From an uncultured Clostridium sp. (GTDB lineage Bacteria > Bacillota > Clostridia > Christensenellales > Borkfalkiaceae): a DNA stretch of 37,325 bases. Where the stretch lies: NCBI GenBank assembly GCA_900555925.1, contig USMU01000009.1:1-37325 (forward strand), given 5' to 3'. The stretch's first letter is position 1; each line of letters opens with the position of its first letter. Of this stretch, positions 30,090 to 37,325 are shown piece after piece. Below the pieces are notes generated by a model that was not told the DNA's origin, did not search any database, and saw nothing but the letters and a program-made list of their open reading frames with translations. A program made the translations under genes and the position numbers.

Positions 30090-31037
30090 TCAGAACAATC
30101 TGTAATCAAACTTTTTGTAGGCAAAATAATACGTTCCGCCCATAAGCACGAGAGTTACGACAGCCTTTGCGAGGTTTACGGCGCTTGCAACGTCTACCTG
30201 ACGATTACCGAACATGCCGAGCCGATATACAAACGTATCTATAATATCTCCGCCTTCGTAAACCATCGGGTTATAAAGCACCAATACCTGATCGAACCCG
30301 CCGTTCAGTATTCCGCCGATCGATAAAGTCATGACCATTGCCACAACGGGAGCGATGCTCGGAAGCATAACGTTAATAATCTGTCGGAATCTGCCGCCGC
30401 CGTCGATTTCGGTCGCCTCGTACAAAGTCTCGTCCACTCCCATAATGGCGGCAAGAAAGATTACCATATTGTAACCCATGCCTTTCCATACGTCCGATAA
30501 AATCACCAGCGTCCGAAACCAACCGTTGTCGAGAAAAAACATAATTCTCGTTCCGAACAATTTCTCCAACATAGTATTCACAATGCCGCCGTAAGCGAAC
30601 ATTTCAAGCAGAATACTGCCTAAAATGATCCAGCTGAGAAAGAACGGCAAGAAATACATTGTCTGAACAAACCGCGAAAACCATTTTTTACTTACTTCGT
30701 TGATTAAAATCGCCAACAACAACGGCACAATGATTCCGAGAGCTATCTTTATCCCGGAAATCAGTAACGTATTACGCACCGAGTTCCAGAATTTTTCCAT
30801 TTTAAAAAGATAAATAAAGTTTCCGAATCCGTGATTGCTTGCCCATTCCTGACCGAAAAACGTTCCTTTAAAAATATCGAATTTCTGAAACGCCATCACG
30901 ATGCCGAACATAGAGCCGTATTTAAAAACCACCGTGAGAACAACGCCAGGCAGCAGCATCAGCCACCACACCCATTGTTTTTTTACGAATCGCCCGAATT
31001 TAGACGAGGTACTATGTTGTAATATATTTGCTTTCAT
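30090..31037 (-). CDS. LplB/YtcQ-partner carbohydrate ABC permease
   Basis: I choose ATG 31037, two bases after the stop of the solute-binding protein; an in-frame upstream Met would add a basic tail lying within that gene. The 315-residue protein begins FVKKQWVWWLMLLPGVVLTV and has about six membrane helices. The EAA loop is LYEATEIDGGGRFRQIINVM followed by LPSI. YNPMVYEGGDIIDTFVYRLG near the end is characteristic of the LplB-type family. It forms the heteromeric channel with the next gene product. Confidence 0.92.
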   Translation of the reverse strand: MKANILQHSTSSKFGRFVKKQWVWWLMLLPGVVLTVVFKYGSMFGIVMAFQKFDIFKGTFFGQEWASNHGFGNFIYLFKMEKFWNSVRNTLLISGIKIALGIIVPLLLAILINEVSKKWFSRFVQTMYFLPFFLSWIILGSILLEMFAYGGIVNTMLEKLFGTRIMFFLDNGWFRTLVILSDVWKGMGYNMVIFLAAIMGVDETLYEATEIDGGGRFRQIINVMLPSIAPVVAMVMTLSIGGILNGGFDQVLVLYNPMVYEGGDIIDTFVYRLGMFGNRQVDVASAVNLAKAVVTLVLMGGTYYFAYKKFDYRLF

Positions 31038-31039
31038 AT

Positions 31040-32698
31040 TTATTTCGCCTGTTCGGCATACCATGCGTTCACTTCCGCGGCGACTTCGTCTCCGCCGATT
31101 TTTTTCCACGATGAAACAAACGAATCCCAGGTGTCGTCGATATTTTTCTCGCCCATAATCGCTTTCAGATAGTATTCCGAAACTTCCTGAGCCATCAACG
31201 CGCCTTTGCTTGACATGGCAGGCGTCGAAATTCCGTAAAATTCATCATAAGATACACGTTTTTCATCATCGTAGATCTTCAGAATCTGCGCCCATGCCCC
31301 GTCTTTATTCACGCGGGTCATAATGTTCGCAAACATGTTTTCCTGATACTTCGTAGCGTAATGATCCGCTTTCCACACAAGATATTCCGGATAAGCGTTC
31401 CACAGTTTTTTCATGTGCGCCGTCCAGGTTTCGGGCGCTTCGCCCTCCGCTTTCGGGTCGATTTCCAACTGCTTGTTAATATTTACATATTGTTCGTTGA
31501 TATCATACGGATCATAAAATTGCGTAGGGCACCAACTCCATACGTAACCGTTTTCCGGCGCCGCTTCCGGCGTACCGTCGAGAGCGATATACATGTTGAT
31601 CATCTTGAACAAAGCTTCAGGGTTTCTGCACTTTTTGTTCACGACGTAGTAAAACTCCACCTGCTGACGATCTATTACTACGTTTTTGCCTTCGGCAAGA
31701 GGCATTTTTGCGGCAACCCAGTCGGCGTCGTTTCCGATTGCCGTACCGAGAGGATATTCGAATTGCCACCACGGACCGATCACAACGCCGCACTTATCGC
31801 CGAGAACGTCCGCCTGCACGGCGTCTACCGTAGCCGCGGCAACATCTTTCGTTAAAATGCCTTCGTTATAAAGTTTGTTCAGCCATTTCAATGCAGTCTT
31901 GCTGTTTTCGGATACTTCGTCCGCGTGCAATTTCCCGTCGCTACCCAAAAGCCATGCATAAGGACTTGACCCGAACACATTCATATATCTGTCGATCGAA
32001 AAATATGAACCCGAAATAGCATTGCTCATCGCAAGTCCGCACGTTGCCCCTTTCTTTTGTTTGAACGCCTTCAACACTTCGTACAATTCTTCCGGAGTTT
32101 CGGGAACGGAGAGTTTAAGTTCGTTCAGCCAATCCTGACGGATATACATCACGGGAACGCCGCGGCGATTGTCGGAATACTGAGGCACGGCATAAATTCC
32201 GCCGTCGGCGTCGGTAAGCCTTTTGATAACATCGGGATCGCGATTCAAAAACGTCTTTACGTCGTCGGAAGCATATTCGTATGCCGTGGAAAGATTTTTC
32301 AGCATACCCGCCTTTTTCAGCGAGGCATAATCGCTTGCCGTGACCTTAAAAATATCGGGCAGTTCGTTCGACAACATGGAAAGACTCAGTTTTTCGCTGT
32401 ATTGCGTAGGCGGAACTTTCCACAAATAGGAAAACTCCAGATTCAACCTTTCTTTCATCAGCTTGATGAACTGCTGGTTATCGGGAGTTACACTCTGAGG
32501 CACGCGGCTGTCGTTGTGTGCCTGATACTCCATTACGCCCGTAATCTTGACCGTAGTTTCGTACTTTCCGAACGGATTGCGGGTGGGATCGTCATAATCC
32601 GGCCCCGCGTTCCCGCCGTTTCTGCCGCAGGAGCAAAAGCCGATCGCGCATAATGCCGCCAGAATAAAACTGACGAATTTTAAATTTTTTTTACTCAT
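31040..32698 (-). CDS. LplA-like carbohydrate ABC solute-binding lipoprotein
   Basis: The 552-residue lipoprotein has a signal and lipobox (GFCSC, Cys24) and an acidic linker. The family-1-like pattern is clear: LMKERLNLEFSYLWKVPPTQ, MLSNELPDIFKVTASDYASL, GIYAVPQYSDNRRGVPVMYI and RQDWLNELKL, ending WYAEQAK. GGAGGAAG precedes the ATG. It is the first gene of the transport/enzyme unit, behind a near-consensus promoter and a terminator that separates it from the two-component genes. It defines the transported substrate, likely an oligosaccharide. It resembles in kind, but not closely in sequence, the 635-residue binding protein of the first operon. Confidence 0.92.
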   Translation of the reverse strand: MSKKNLKFVSFILAALCAIGFCSCGRNGGNAGPDYDDPTRNPFGKYETTVKITGVMEYQAHNDSRVPQSVTPDNQQFIKLMKERLNLEFSYLWKVPPTQYSEKLSLSMLSNELPDIFKVTASDYASLKKAGMLKNLSTAYEYASDDVKTFLNRDPDVIKRLTDADGGIYAVPQYSDNRRGVPVMYIRQDWLNELKLSVPETPEELYEVLKAFKQKKGATCGLAMSNAISGSYFSIDRYMNVFGSSPYAWLLGSDGKLHADEVSENSKTALKWLNKLYNEGILTKDVAAATVDAVQADVLGDKCGVVIGPWWQFEYPLGTAIGNDADWVAAKMPLAEGKNVVIDRQQVEFYYVVNKKCRNPEALFKMINMYIALDGTPEAAPENGYVWSWCPTQFYDPYDINEQYVNINKQLEIDPKAEGEAPETWTAHMKKLWNAYPEYLVWKADHYATKYQENMFANIMTRVNKDGAWAQILKIYDDEKRVSYDEFYGISTPAMSSKGALMAQEVSEYYLKAIMGEKNIDDTWDSFVSSWKKIGGDEVAAEVNAWYAEQAK

Positions 32699-32731
32699 AA
32701 TCTTCCTCCGCCGATTATTTTCTTTGAGTTA

Positions 32732-32760
32732 ATTATATCACGAAAACACTTCGGATTCAA
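32732..32760 (-). promoter_or_regulatory. Sigma-A-type promoter of the transport/enzyme operon
   Basis: On the minus strand TTGAAT (32755-32760), a 17-base spacer and TATAAT (32732-32737) precede the solute-binding protein start by 34 bases. The A/T-rich tract upstream (32761-32812) resembles an UP element and may also hold the AraC-type regulator's binding sites. Confidence 0.82.
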
Positions 32761-32805
32761 TATCCTGTTTTTTTACATTCTTTTGTTTTTTTTACCATTT
32801 TAAAC

Positions 32806-32840
32806 AAAAAAAAGGCTTTTCACGAGAAAAGCCGAAAAAA
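32806..32840. terminator. Bidirectional rho-independent terminator
   Basis: GGCTTTTC, ACGA, GAAAAGCC form a perfect eight-pair stem flanked by eight A on one side and six A after a G on the other. On the minus strand it ends with eight T. It closes the two-component transcript about 26 bases after the response-regulator stop and insulates the following promoter. Confidence 0.9.
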
Positions 32841-32865
32841 TCATCTTTATTTCATTTTATATGCA

Positions 32866-34020
32866 CTAAGTGTTTTTCCGCCGATAAGTCATCGGCGCGC
32901 AGCCGTGCAATTTCGCAAAGGCAATCCCGAATTGCGCAGGGTTTGCAAAACCGCATTTTTTGGCGATATTCGACACAAAATCATCCGTTTCTACAAGCAA
33001 TCTTTCCGCAAACCTCATTCGCTGACCGAGAATATACGAATGTAAATTTTCGCCGACGACAGCCTTGAACTTGCGCGATAAATACGCGGGATTATAATAT
33101 ACGGCCGAAGCCAAAGTCGTCAGCGAAAGTTCGTCGCCGAGATGCGTATCTATATACTTTTTAACCGACCCGATAATTTCGTCGCCGCAATCTTCCGAAA
33201 CGTTTTTCGCTTCCTGCCCGTCGCCGATAAAACGGCATCCGTCCTTATTTCCGTCGCATAACCTTTCTAAACGGGAATATCGTATTCCGTCTCTCTCGCC
33301 GCGCGGCAGATCTACGGCAAAAACGGAATAGTTACCGTCCCGCTCGAAAATATCTTGTTGCAGTCTTTTGGCTCGTTCGATCACCACGTTAACATTTTCG
33401 GGAACGGGAATCGCCGCAAACCACCCGTTTTCTTTACAAAACGCCGATACGTCTTTTCCGAACGTGTTGCGGAGAACGTTCGCCATATCCGTCTTAGGTT
33501 CCGAGAAGATCATAAACAAAAACAACCGTCCGGAATATTCTTCGCCGTTTTCTTCTATGGAACGCCACAACTTCATACCGTTGACTTCCGCCGATAATTC
33601 ATCGTTCAGCCGTACCTGAAAAGCCAATTCCGATTCTCTCCGTCTTTGTTTCTCCGCCTCGCCGATTTTTTCGCGAACCGCATTAAGTAAAACGGCGTCA
33701 TCCTCTAATTTCAACACGTAAGACGCCTCCGGAAACTTCAACGCCTCATACGCATAGGAAAAATCGCTGTACCCGGTGAGAAAAATAATTTTCAGATCGG
33801 GATACGATGCCAAAAGCGATCTGCATAGCGATATCCCGTTGCATTTCGGCATATCGATATCGCACACGATTACATCTATATAATGCGTTGCGGAAAAATC
33901 TTTTGCCTGCTGCGATCCGTAGCAAACGTGCACTTCGGCATCCGTGTTTAATTCGGCAATCAAAGTGCCGGCTATCGAATCGGCTATATTTCTCTCATCA
34001 TCAACCACCAATATCGTCAC
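32866..34020 (-). CDS. YesN-type response regulator with AraC DNA-binding domain
   Basis: The 384-residue protein starts with GTG at 34020, nine bases after GGGAGG, and four bases past the kinase stop. The receiver domain spans residues 1-120: acidic pocket VVDDER, phospho-acceptor Asp54 in IVCDIDMPKCNG, FLTGYSDF, and the conserved Lys in SYVLKLEDD. A middle region of no known fold follows. The C-terminal AraC/XylS double helix-turn-helix is at about 285-384 (LTTLASAVYYNPAYLSRKFK; NIAKKCGFANPAQFGIAFAK). Such regulators are phosphorylated by a YesM-type kinase and activate the adjacent transporter operon. The promoter at 32732-32760 is the obvious target. Confidence 0.93.
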   Translation of the reverse strand: MTILVVDDERNIADSIAGTLIAELNTDAEVHVCYGSQQAKDFSATHYIDVIVCDIDMPKCNGISLCRSLLASYPDLKIIFLTGYSDFSYAYEALKFPEASYVLKLEDDAVLLNAVREKIGEAEKQRRRESELAFQVRLNDELSAEVNGMKLWRSIEENGEEYSGRLFLFMIFSEPKTDMANVLRNTFGKDVSAFCKENGWFAAIPVPENVNVVIERAKRLQQDIFERDGNYSVFAVDLPRGERDGIRYSRLERLCDGNKDGCRFIGDGQEAKNVSEDCGDEIIGSVKKYIDTHLGDELSLTTLASAVYYNPAYLSRKFKAVVGENLHSYILGQRMRFAERLLVETDDFVSNIAKKCGFANPAQFGIAFAKLHGCAPMTYRRKNT

Positions 34021-34023
34021 TTT

Positions 34024-35733
34024 TCAATCCTCCCGTTGAGAACACAGATAAATCGTCACTTTCAATCCCCCGAGATCGCTGCGCTTCACAAACAACTCGC
34101 CGCGCCCGCCGGCATAATGCAGTAATCTTCTACTTACGTTAACCAATCCGGACGTTTCTTCGGGACTGACAAGTTTTTCGGATAACTCTTCGATCTGCGA
34201 ATCGCCGATATCTCCGTTATCGTCGAATTCTATTCTCAGATTGTTTCCTTCCGCAAAATAACGCACTCGGAATACCCCGCCGTCTTCTTTATTCGCAAAT
34301 GCATATTTATAAGCGTTTTCGGCGATGGGTTGCATGCATAACTTCGGGATAGGCATTTCACGAAACGCTTCCGGCGGAGAATCGATTTGCAAATCTACCC
34401 GCTCGTTGAAACGTATTCTTTGTATTTCGAGATAATCGCGCATATTGTCGGCTTCGTCGCGCAGTTTTACGATCGGCTCGGCATTGCGCGTAATATACAG
34501 GAACAATTTCGACAATCCGCCGGTCATGCGCTCCACGCTCTCTATATCGCCCATTTTGCAAAGACTGCGGATATTCGCAAAACAATTGTATAAAAAATGA
34601 GGGTTTATCTGCGCTTGCAACGCCTTGAACTCGCTTTCGACGCGCATCGACTTCTGCCTGTAATTTTCTTCGATATAACTCGATATCGAAGAAGTCATAT
34701 AATTGAATCCGTCGTATATATTCTGAAAATCGGACGTAATGTTATCCTCTATGCGGACGTCGAAATCTCCGTCGCTCCCCAGCCGCATCGCGCCGAGCAA
34801 GCGTGAATACGGGCGGCTGAAAAAATGCCGGAACATTAAAAATAAGGCAAAAGCCACAAAACATAGCAATACACATGCAACGATGAAATATATTGTAAAC
34901 GTGCTTAAAGCGGGATCTGCAGACGCGGCGTCGAAACTTACGTATAACGGAAGTATATTCATCAGCTTTGTATAGTAAACGATCCTTCCTTTTCTGAGTA
35001 TCGGTTTGTCCGTTTCTTCTTCCGATAAAACAGTTCCCGGCACAACGTCTTCGTCCGAACAGATTATCAATAAAGAATCATCTTCCGCATAAGGTTTCGT
35101 CTGCACTTTCGGAAATGCCGTAAGAGCTAAGTTTTTTGCGATATGATCTCCGTCAAGCAATACCGCCAATACGGAATTGTCCTGCTCGGAAAGTGACAGC
35201 GTGATCAATATTTCGCCGTTATTTCTGAGATTGCCTTCGTAGGTAGGCGAATAGCGATGCTCTTTTATAACCTTATCAAGCAACTGCTTACGATAATCGT
35301 CGCTGACAAAAGTATATAGCGTGTTATACGATAATTCCCCGTCGGGAGCAATCCATAACGCGCACGAATCGATTACATCGTAATAGGTCGTCAACGACAC
35401 AAGATCTTCCATCGTTCTGTTAATCGCGGTATTACGCGCGTAGGAATCGCCCGATATTTTATCGTAATAATAGGCTTTAAGGCGAACAACGGTTTCGCTT
35501 TTCATCAGCGAAAATCCCGCGCGCGATATATTTTTGATATCGTTTTCAAGGTTCTCCGTTAACGCGACATAACTGTCTTCCACGATCTGTCTCGTCCTGT
35601 TTTTTGCCGTTCTGTTCGATACGAATAGATTTACCGATATCAGTAGACCGAACAGAAAAATGATTATTATTTCTATCAAAGCAAAAACGGTAACCAACGA
35701 CAATTTCCTTTTTTTTGCTCTTACTCCGTTCAT
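34024..35733 (-). CDS. YesM-type sensor histidine kinase
   Basis: The 569-residue membrane kinase has a transmembrane helix at about 12-37, an extracellular sensor domain at about 40-278 (probably a double-Cache type), and a second transmembrane helix at about 280-302. A HAMP-like linker follows. The His_kinase segment carries ALQAQINPHFLYN with phospho-acceptor His379. The HATPase domain shows QPIAENAYKYAF (N box) and a final GGLKVTIYL. It senses an extracellular sugar, or the liganded binding protein, and phosphorylates the response regulator encoded immediately downstream. GAGAGG precedes the ATG. Confidence 0.94.
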   Translation of the reverse strand: MNGVRAKKRKLSLVTVFALIEIIIIFLFGLLISVNLFVSNRTAKNRTRQIVEDSYVALTENLENDIKNISRAGFSLMKSETVVRLKAYYYDKISGDSYARNTAINRTMEDLVSLTTYYDVIDSCALWIAPDGELSYNTLYTFVSDDYRKQLLDKVIKEHRYSPTYEGNLRNNGEILITLSLSEQDNSVLAVLLDGDHIAKNLALTAFPKVQTKPYAEDDSLLIICSDEDVVPGTVLSEEETDKPILRKGRIVYYTKLMNILPLYVSFDAASADPALSTFTIYFIVACVLLCFVAFALFLMFRHFFSRPYSRLLGAMRLGSDGDFDVRIEDNITSDFQNIYDGFNYMTSSISSYIEENYRQKSMRVESEFKALQAQINPHFLYNCFANIRSLCKMGDIESVERMTGGLSKLFLYITRNAEPIVKLRDEADNMRDYLEIQRIRFNERVDLQIDSPPEAFREMPIPKLCMQPIAENAYKYAFANKEDGGVFRVRYFAEGNNLRIEFDDNGDIGDSQIEELSEKLVSPEETSGLVNVSRRLLHYAGGRGELFVKRSDLGGLKVTIYLCSQRED

Positions 35734-35943
35734 AATTCCTCTCTCAGATATTCTGCCGACGCCGGATTTGACTTTTAATTTAAATCCCGTTCGCTTCTTC
35801 CTACAGCAAACAATTCCTTATTTCGCAGTATGCCGACAAGAGTAATACAAATCTTGCCCGCATGCCACGATCGGAGCCGTCGTCGGGTTCATGACCATTC
35901 AACCGAATATCTATCGCCTCTCCTCCCGACAACCGTTTTTTAT
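35734..35943 (-). other. About 200-base untranslated leader of the two-component transcript
   Basis: Between the promoter and the kinase start lies a leader of roughly 200 bases. It has no T-run hairpin or known riboswitch pattern that I recognise. Short frames exist (one starts at an ATG near 35,890) but lack a properly spaced ribosome site, so I call none. The remaining bases up to 36,047 are AT-rich and lead into the truncated recombinase; no gene is seen there. Confidence 0.4.
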
Positions 35944-35972
35944 AGTATAGCATAAATAACGATCTTTTTCAA
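35944..35972 (-). promoter_or_regulatory. Sigma-A-type promoter of the two-component genes
   Basis: On the minus strand TTGAAA (35967-35972), 17 bases, then TATACT (35944-35949). Both hexamers differ from consensus by one base and the spacing is ideal. It lies about 210 bases ahead of the kinase ATG. Confidence 0.82.
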
Positions 35973-36047
35973 TCGTTTTTAGATTTGACGTCACAATTCA
36001 GTTTTATTTTCAGTGAAAAAATCGCTTCGGATTCTTAAATTTTTTAA

Positions 36048-36290
36048 TTATTGTTCCCCATAAATTATTTCTTCGTCGGCATAAATGTCAATGAGTATCA
36101 TCTTCGGGTTTGACCTTATGTAATCGGTGTAATACCGCATTTGCGTTAGAAACGAGTTGACCTGATCGGTTTTATCCGTAGACACGCGGCAATATGCAGC
36201 AACGCGTATTTTATCCGTCTTATTCCCGGCGGTTGCCGCAATTACCGTTACTCTATCGGATATACCTTTATAATCATTAGCCAAACTCAT
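36048..36290 (-). pseudogene. Second serine recombinase, N-terminal fragment
   Basis: The 80-residue product carries the start of a serine recombinase catalytic domain: KIRVAAYCRVSTDKTDQVNS with Arg35 and nucleophile Ser37, then YYTDYIRSNP, then IDIYADE. The family continues Asp-Glu-Gly-Ile-Ser-Gly-Thr; here it becomes EIIYGEQ and stops. The break is at almost the same place in the domain as in the other recombinase remnant (18337-18558), but the two proteins differ in sequence and are not copies. AAGGGA precedes the ATG, which overlaps the stop of the preceding frame (ATGA). No downstream recombinase sequence is found before the two-component genes. Confidence 0.75.
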
Positions 36291-36638
36291 TTTCTTACGT
36301 CCCTTAAACTTATTACTCGCACCGACAGCCTTTTTGCTACTCTTTCGTTCAATTCTTTCAACACGGAATATTCGATATTCCCTGCTTTAAATAAGCGTTA
36401 CGATTTCGTCGTACTTATCCGATTTACGATAAACAACGTTTGCAATACCAATTTGCAATGCCACAACAAGCGGTTTCAGATACTTTTCTACAAATACGGG
36501 CTTATTCTCTCTTTCGTATGTCGAACTCTGCCCGAACAATGTAATCAGAGAGTTCTCACGCCCTGTGAGCGGCAGCCCGAGCGTCTGTTTCGCCATTGCC
36601 CGCCTTAAATCTTCTTGTTTTATCGTCTGAGTGTTCAT
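36287..36638 (-). pseudogene. Frameshifted small gene upstream of the recombinase
   Basis: The first frame (36387-36638, 83 residues) starts MNTQTIKQEDLRRAMAKQTL and runs through YLKPLVVALQIGIANVVYRK to a stop at 36387. Immediately after, a different frame continues a sensible helical protein, AGNIEYSVLKELNERVAKRL then SVRVISLRDVRK, and ends in an ATGA overlap with the recombinase start. Removing one T from the run ATTTAAA near 36388 joins both into a single protein of about 116 residues. The gene therefore looks like a recombinase-associated element gene with a one-base insertion. A sequencing error is possible. Confidence 0.5.
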
Positions 36639-36654
36639 TTCATTGCCTCCGTTT

Positions 36655-36825
36655 TTAATCGTTGTGATTCGCGATATACTCTTTGAGTGCGATTCTTAAA
36701 ATGTCGCTGAACGTAAATTCTTTCTTCTTTGCGATTTCAGTCGCCTTAGCGTAAGTGTCTTTGCTTATCCATACGCCGATTTGAATTTTGTCGCCGCGCA
36801 TTTTCTTCGTGTTCTTCGTTGCCAT
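36655..36825 (-). CDS. Ribbon-helix-helix (Arc/CopG-type) DNA-binding protein
   Basis: A 56-residue frame starts at ATG 36825 with GAGGAGG eight bases ahead and ends TAA at 36655. The N-terminus is basic (MATKNTKKMRGDK). Next is a strand (IQIGVWISKDTY), a helix (AKATEIAKKKEF) and a second helix (TFSDILRIALKEYIANH), the RHH topology with the Thr/Phe-Ser-Asp-Ile turn. Such proteins repress element promoters or act in plasmid partition. It follows a long leader with two terminators and heads the small-gene/recombinase run, so autoregulation of integration genes is a reasonable guess. Confidence 0.7.
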   Translation of the reverse strand: MATKNTKKMRGDKIQIGVWISKDTYAKATEIAKKKEFTFSDILRIALKEYIANHND

Positions 36826-36848
36826 ATCGTACCTCCTCGTTTTGAATA

Positions 36849-36928
36849 TAAAAAATAGGCTTACCAGTTAAGGTAAACCTACTTGCGAGCAATAAAAAAA
36901 TGGGCTCACCGTTTACTGGCAAGTCCAT
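36849..36928 (-). terminator. Two tandem related terminators in the leader of the RHH gene
   Basis: On the minus strand the first hairpin (36902-36926) is GGACTTGCC/GGTGAGCCC followed by seven T. The second (36856-36881) is TAGGTTTACC/GGTAAGCCTA followed by six T. Their loops and stems are similar in sequence, suggesting duplication. Both lie between a strong ribosome site upstream and the RHH gene, so most transcripts should end here unless something prevents it. Confidence 0.75.
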
Positions 36929-37029
36929 TGTATAATATCACCAATAAGACGTTTGCGCGAATTATTGGAAAATTTTCCAAGAACGACTATCGTCTTGCCT
37001 TGCCTGCAAAAAGTTTTGCTTGTATAGAT
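36913..37029 (-). CDS. Possible leader ORF with an AUC start
   Basis: AAGGAGG at 37035-37041 is the strongest ribosome site nearby, yet no ATG, GTG or TTG follows at a useful distance. An open frame starting at ATC (37029), five bases from the site, encodes 38 residues (YTSKTFCRQGKTIVVLGKFS, then NNSRKRLIGDIIQWTCQ) and stops inside the stem of the first terminator. Translation to its end would disrupt that hairpin, so the arrangement fits a leader-peptide attenuator. Alternatively, this is a gene whose ATG was mutated. Confidence 0.3.
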   Translation of the reverse strand: MYTSKTFCRQGKTIVVLGKFSNNSRKRLIGDIIQWTCQ

Positions 37030-37030
37030 T

Positions 37031-37144
37031 AACACCTCCTTAAAAATTTTTTATATTTACGGGAGTAACCCGATAAAAAGATAACAGGTGTTTTAACACC
37101 TATCTATATAAAAAACACCTAGGCTAAAAGACACCAGGTGTTTG
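37031..37144 (-). repeat. Five alternating AGGTGTT/AACACCT segments in a leader RNA
   Basis: Copies are at 37031-37037, 37086-37092, 37095-37101, 37114-37120 and 37136-37142. On the minus-strand RNA the order is AACACCT, AGGTGTT, AGGTGTT, AACACCT, AGGTGTT; the last copy is part of the ribosome site at 37035-37041. The first two can form a hairpin ahead of six T. The third and fourth form a perfect palindrome (AGGTGTTAAAACACCT). The fourth could instead pair with the ribosome site. Mutually exclusive structures are therefore possible. Confidence 0.6.
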
Positions 37145-37224
37145 TTGCTTGACAGCTCTTATAATATTTTTTGCGGCTTTTTCCGTTTCCGCTCTGAAAC
37201 TAAAATTTATTTTTGATACAAAAC

Positions 37225-37255
37225 AAAAAATCCGAAAGCAATGTGCTTTCGGATA
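37225..37255 (-). terminator. Rho-independent terminator of a gene beyond the window edge
   Basis: On the minus strand ATCCGAAAGC, a short loop, GCTTTCGGAT and then six T form a ten-pair stem. It ends a minus-strand transcript entering from the right edge. Nothing coding is visible from here to the end of the window. Confidence 0.85.
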
Positions 37256-37325
37256 CTATTTAACTCGGTTTTATCTCAGCTGTACTGGGCTTATGCGTTT
37301 TGCGTAAATATATTATAAATTATTT

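Noticed and set aside
36746..36928. 60-codon minus-strand frame across the tandem terminators
   Set aside because: It runs through two hairpin terminators and overlaps the ribbon-helix-helix gene out of frame; no ribosome site.
37081..37145. CRISPR array
   Set aside because: The repeated units are only seven bases, alternate in orientation and have irregular spacing; they fit RNA hairpins, and no cas genes are present.
37149..37167. Plus-strand promoter TTGACA with TATAAT
   Set aside because: The two hexamers are only about seven bases apart, far too close for a sigma-A promoter.

Overview
The window looks like an accessory stretch from an uncultured gut Clostridia-type (Bacillota) genome. 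Supporting signs are strong GGAGG ribosome sites, YesM/YesN-type and LplA/B/C-type carbohydrate systems, and two surface proteins ending in a Gly-Cys-Gly-Ser-Ser / hydrophobic / basic tail of a kind I associate with uncultured Christensenellales-like lineages. That lineage is an inference only. Almost every real gene is on the minus strand. Base composition shifts along the window: the first carbohydrate block is visibly GC-rich, the mobile block AT-richer, and the second carbohydrate block intermediate.

Region A (about 1-12,850): a broken XRE-type regulator, then a nine-gene minus-strand cluster. Reading downstream it runs: large LplA-like solute-binding lipoprotein, nucleoside hydrolase, secreted beta-sandwich protein, beta-propeller lipoprotein, surface-anchored Asp-box propeller protein, surface-anchored InlB-repeat protein, cytoplasmic Asp-box protein, short FGGY kinase and HpcH/HpaI aldolase. 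It reads as a capture-and-catabolise unit (surface binding or cleavage, uptake, phosphorylation, retro-aldol cleavage) for an unidentified sugar-like substrate. Its upstream end is cut off; no permease genes remain.

Region B (about 12,838-21,180): remains of one or more integrative/mobilizable elements. It holds an HsdS tail fragment joined head-on to a truncated PcfJ-like gene, a PcfK protein fused to a MutS mismatch-recognition domain, a row of small element proteins, an ArdA-type antirestriction protein, and a mobilization module. That module contains a candidate oriT built from nested palindromes, mobC with an apparent AUA start, a MobA/VirD2-type relaxase, a coiled-coil membrane protein overprinted on the relaxase C-terminus, a TnpW-like protein and a truncated serine recombinase.

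Region C (about 21,183-35,733): a second carbohydrate locus. A YesM-type sensor kinase and YesN-type AraC response regulator are transcribed from their own promoter and end at a terminator. A near-consensus promoter then drives a solute-binding lipoprotein, two ABC permeases, a BMP-like receptor fused to an unknown domain, a BIG2 lipoprotein and, after an attenuator-like hairpin, GH37-like, GH3 and GH31 enzymes. The expected logic is sensing, import and cytoplasmic hydrolysis of an oligosaccharide; no ATPase is encoded here, so a shared MsmX-type ATPase is presumed.

Region D (about 36,048-37,325): another element end on the minus strand, with a structured leader RNA, a ribbon-helix-helix protein, a frameshifted small gene and a second truncated serine recombinase. 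Both carbohydrate loci are thus bordered by decayed mobile-element ends. The most unusual items are the PcfK-MutS fusion, the overprinted relaxase partner, the candidate oriT, and the leader with alternating AGGTGTT/AACACCT segments.
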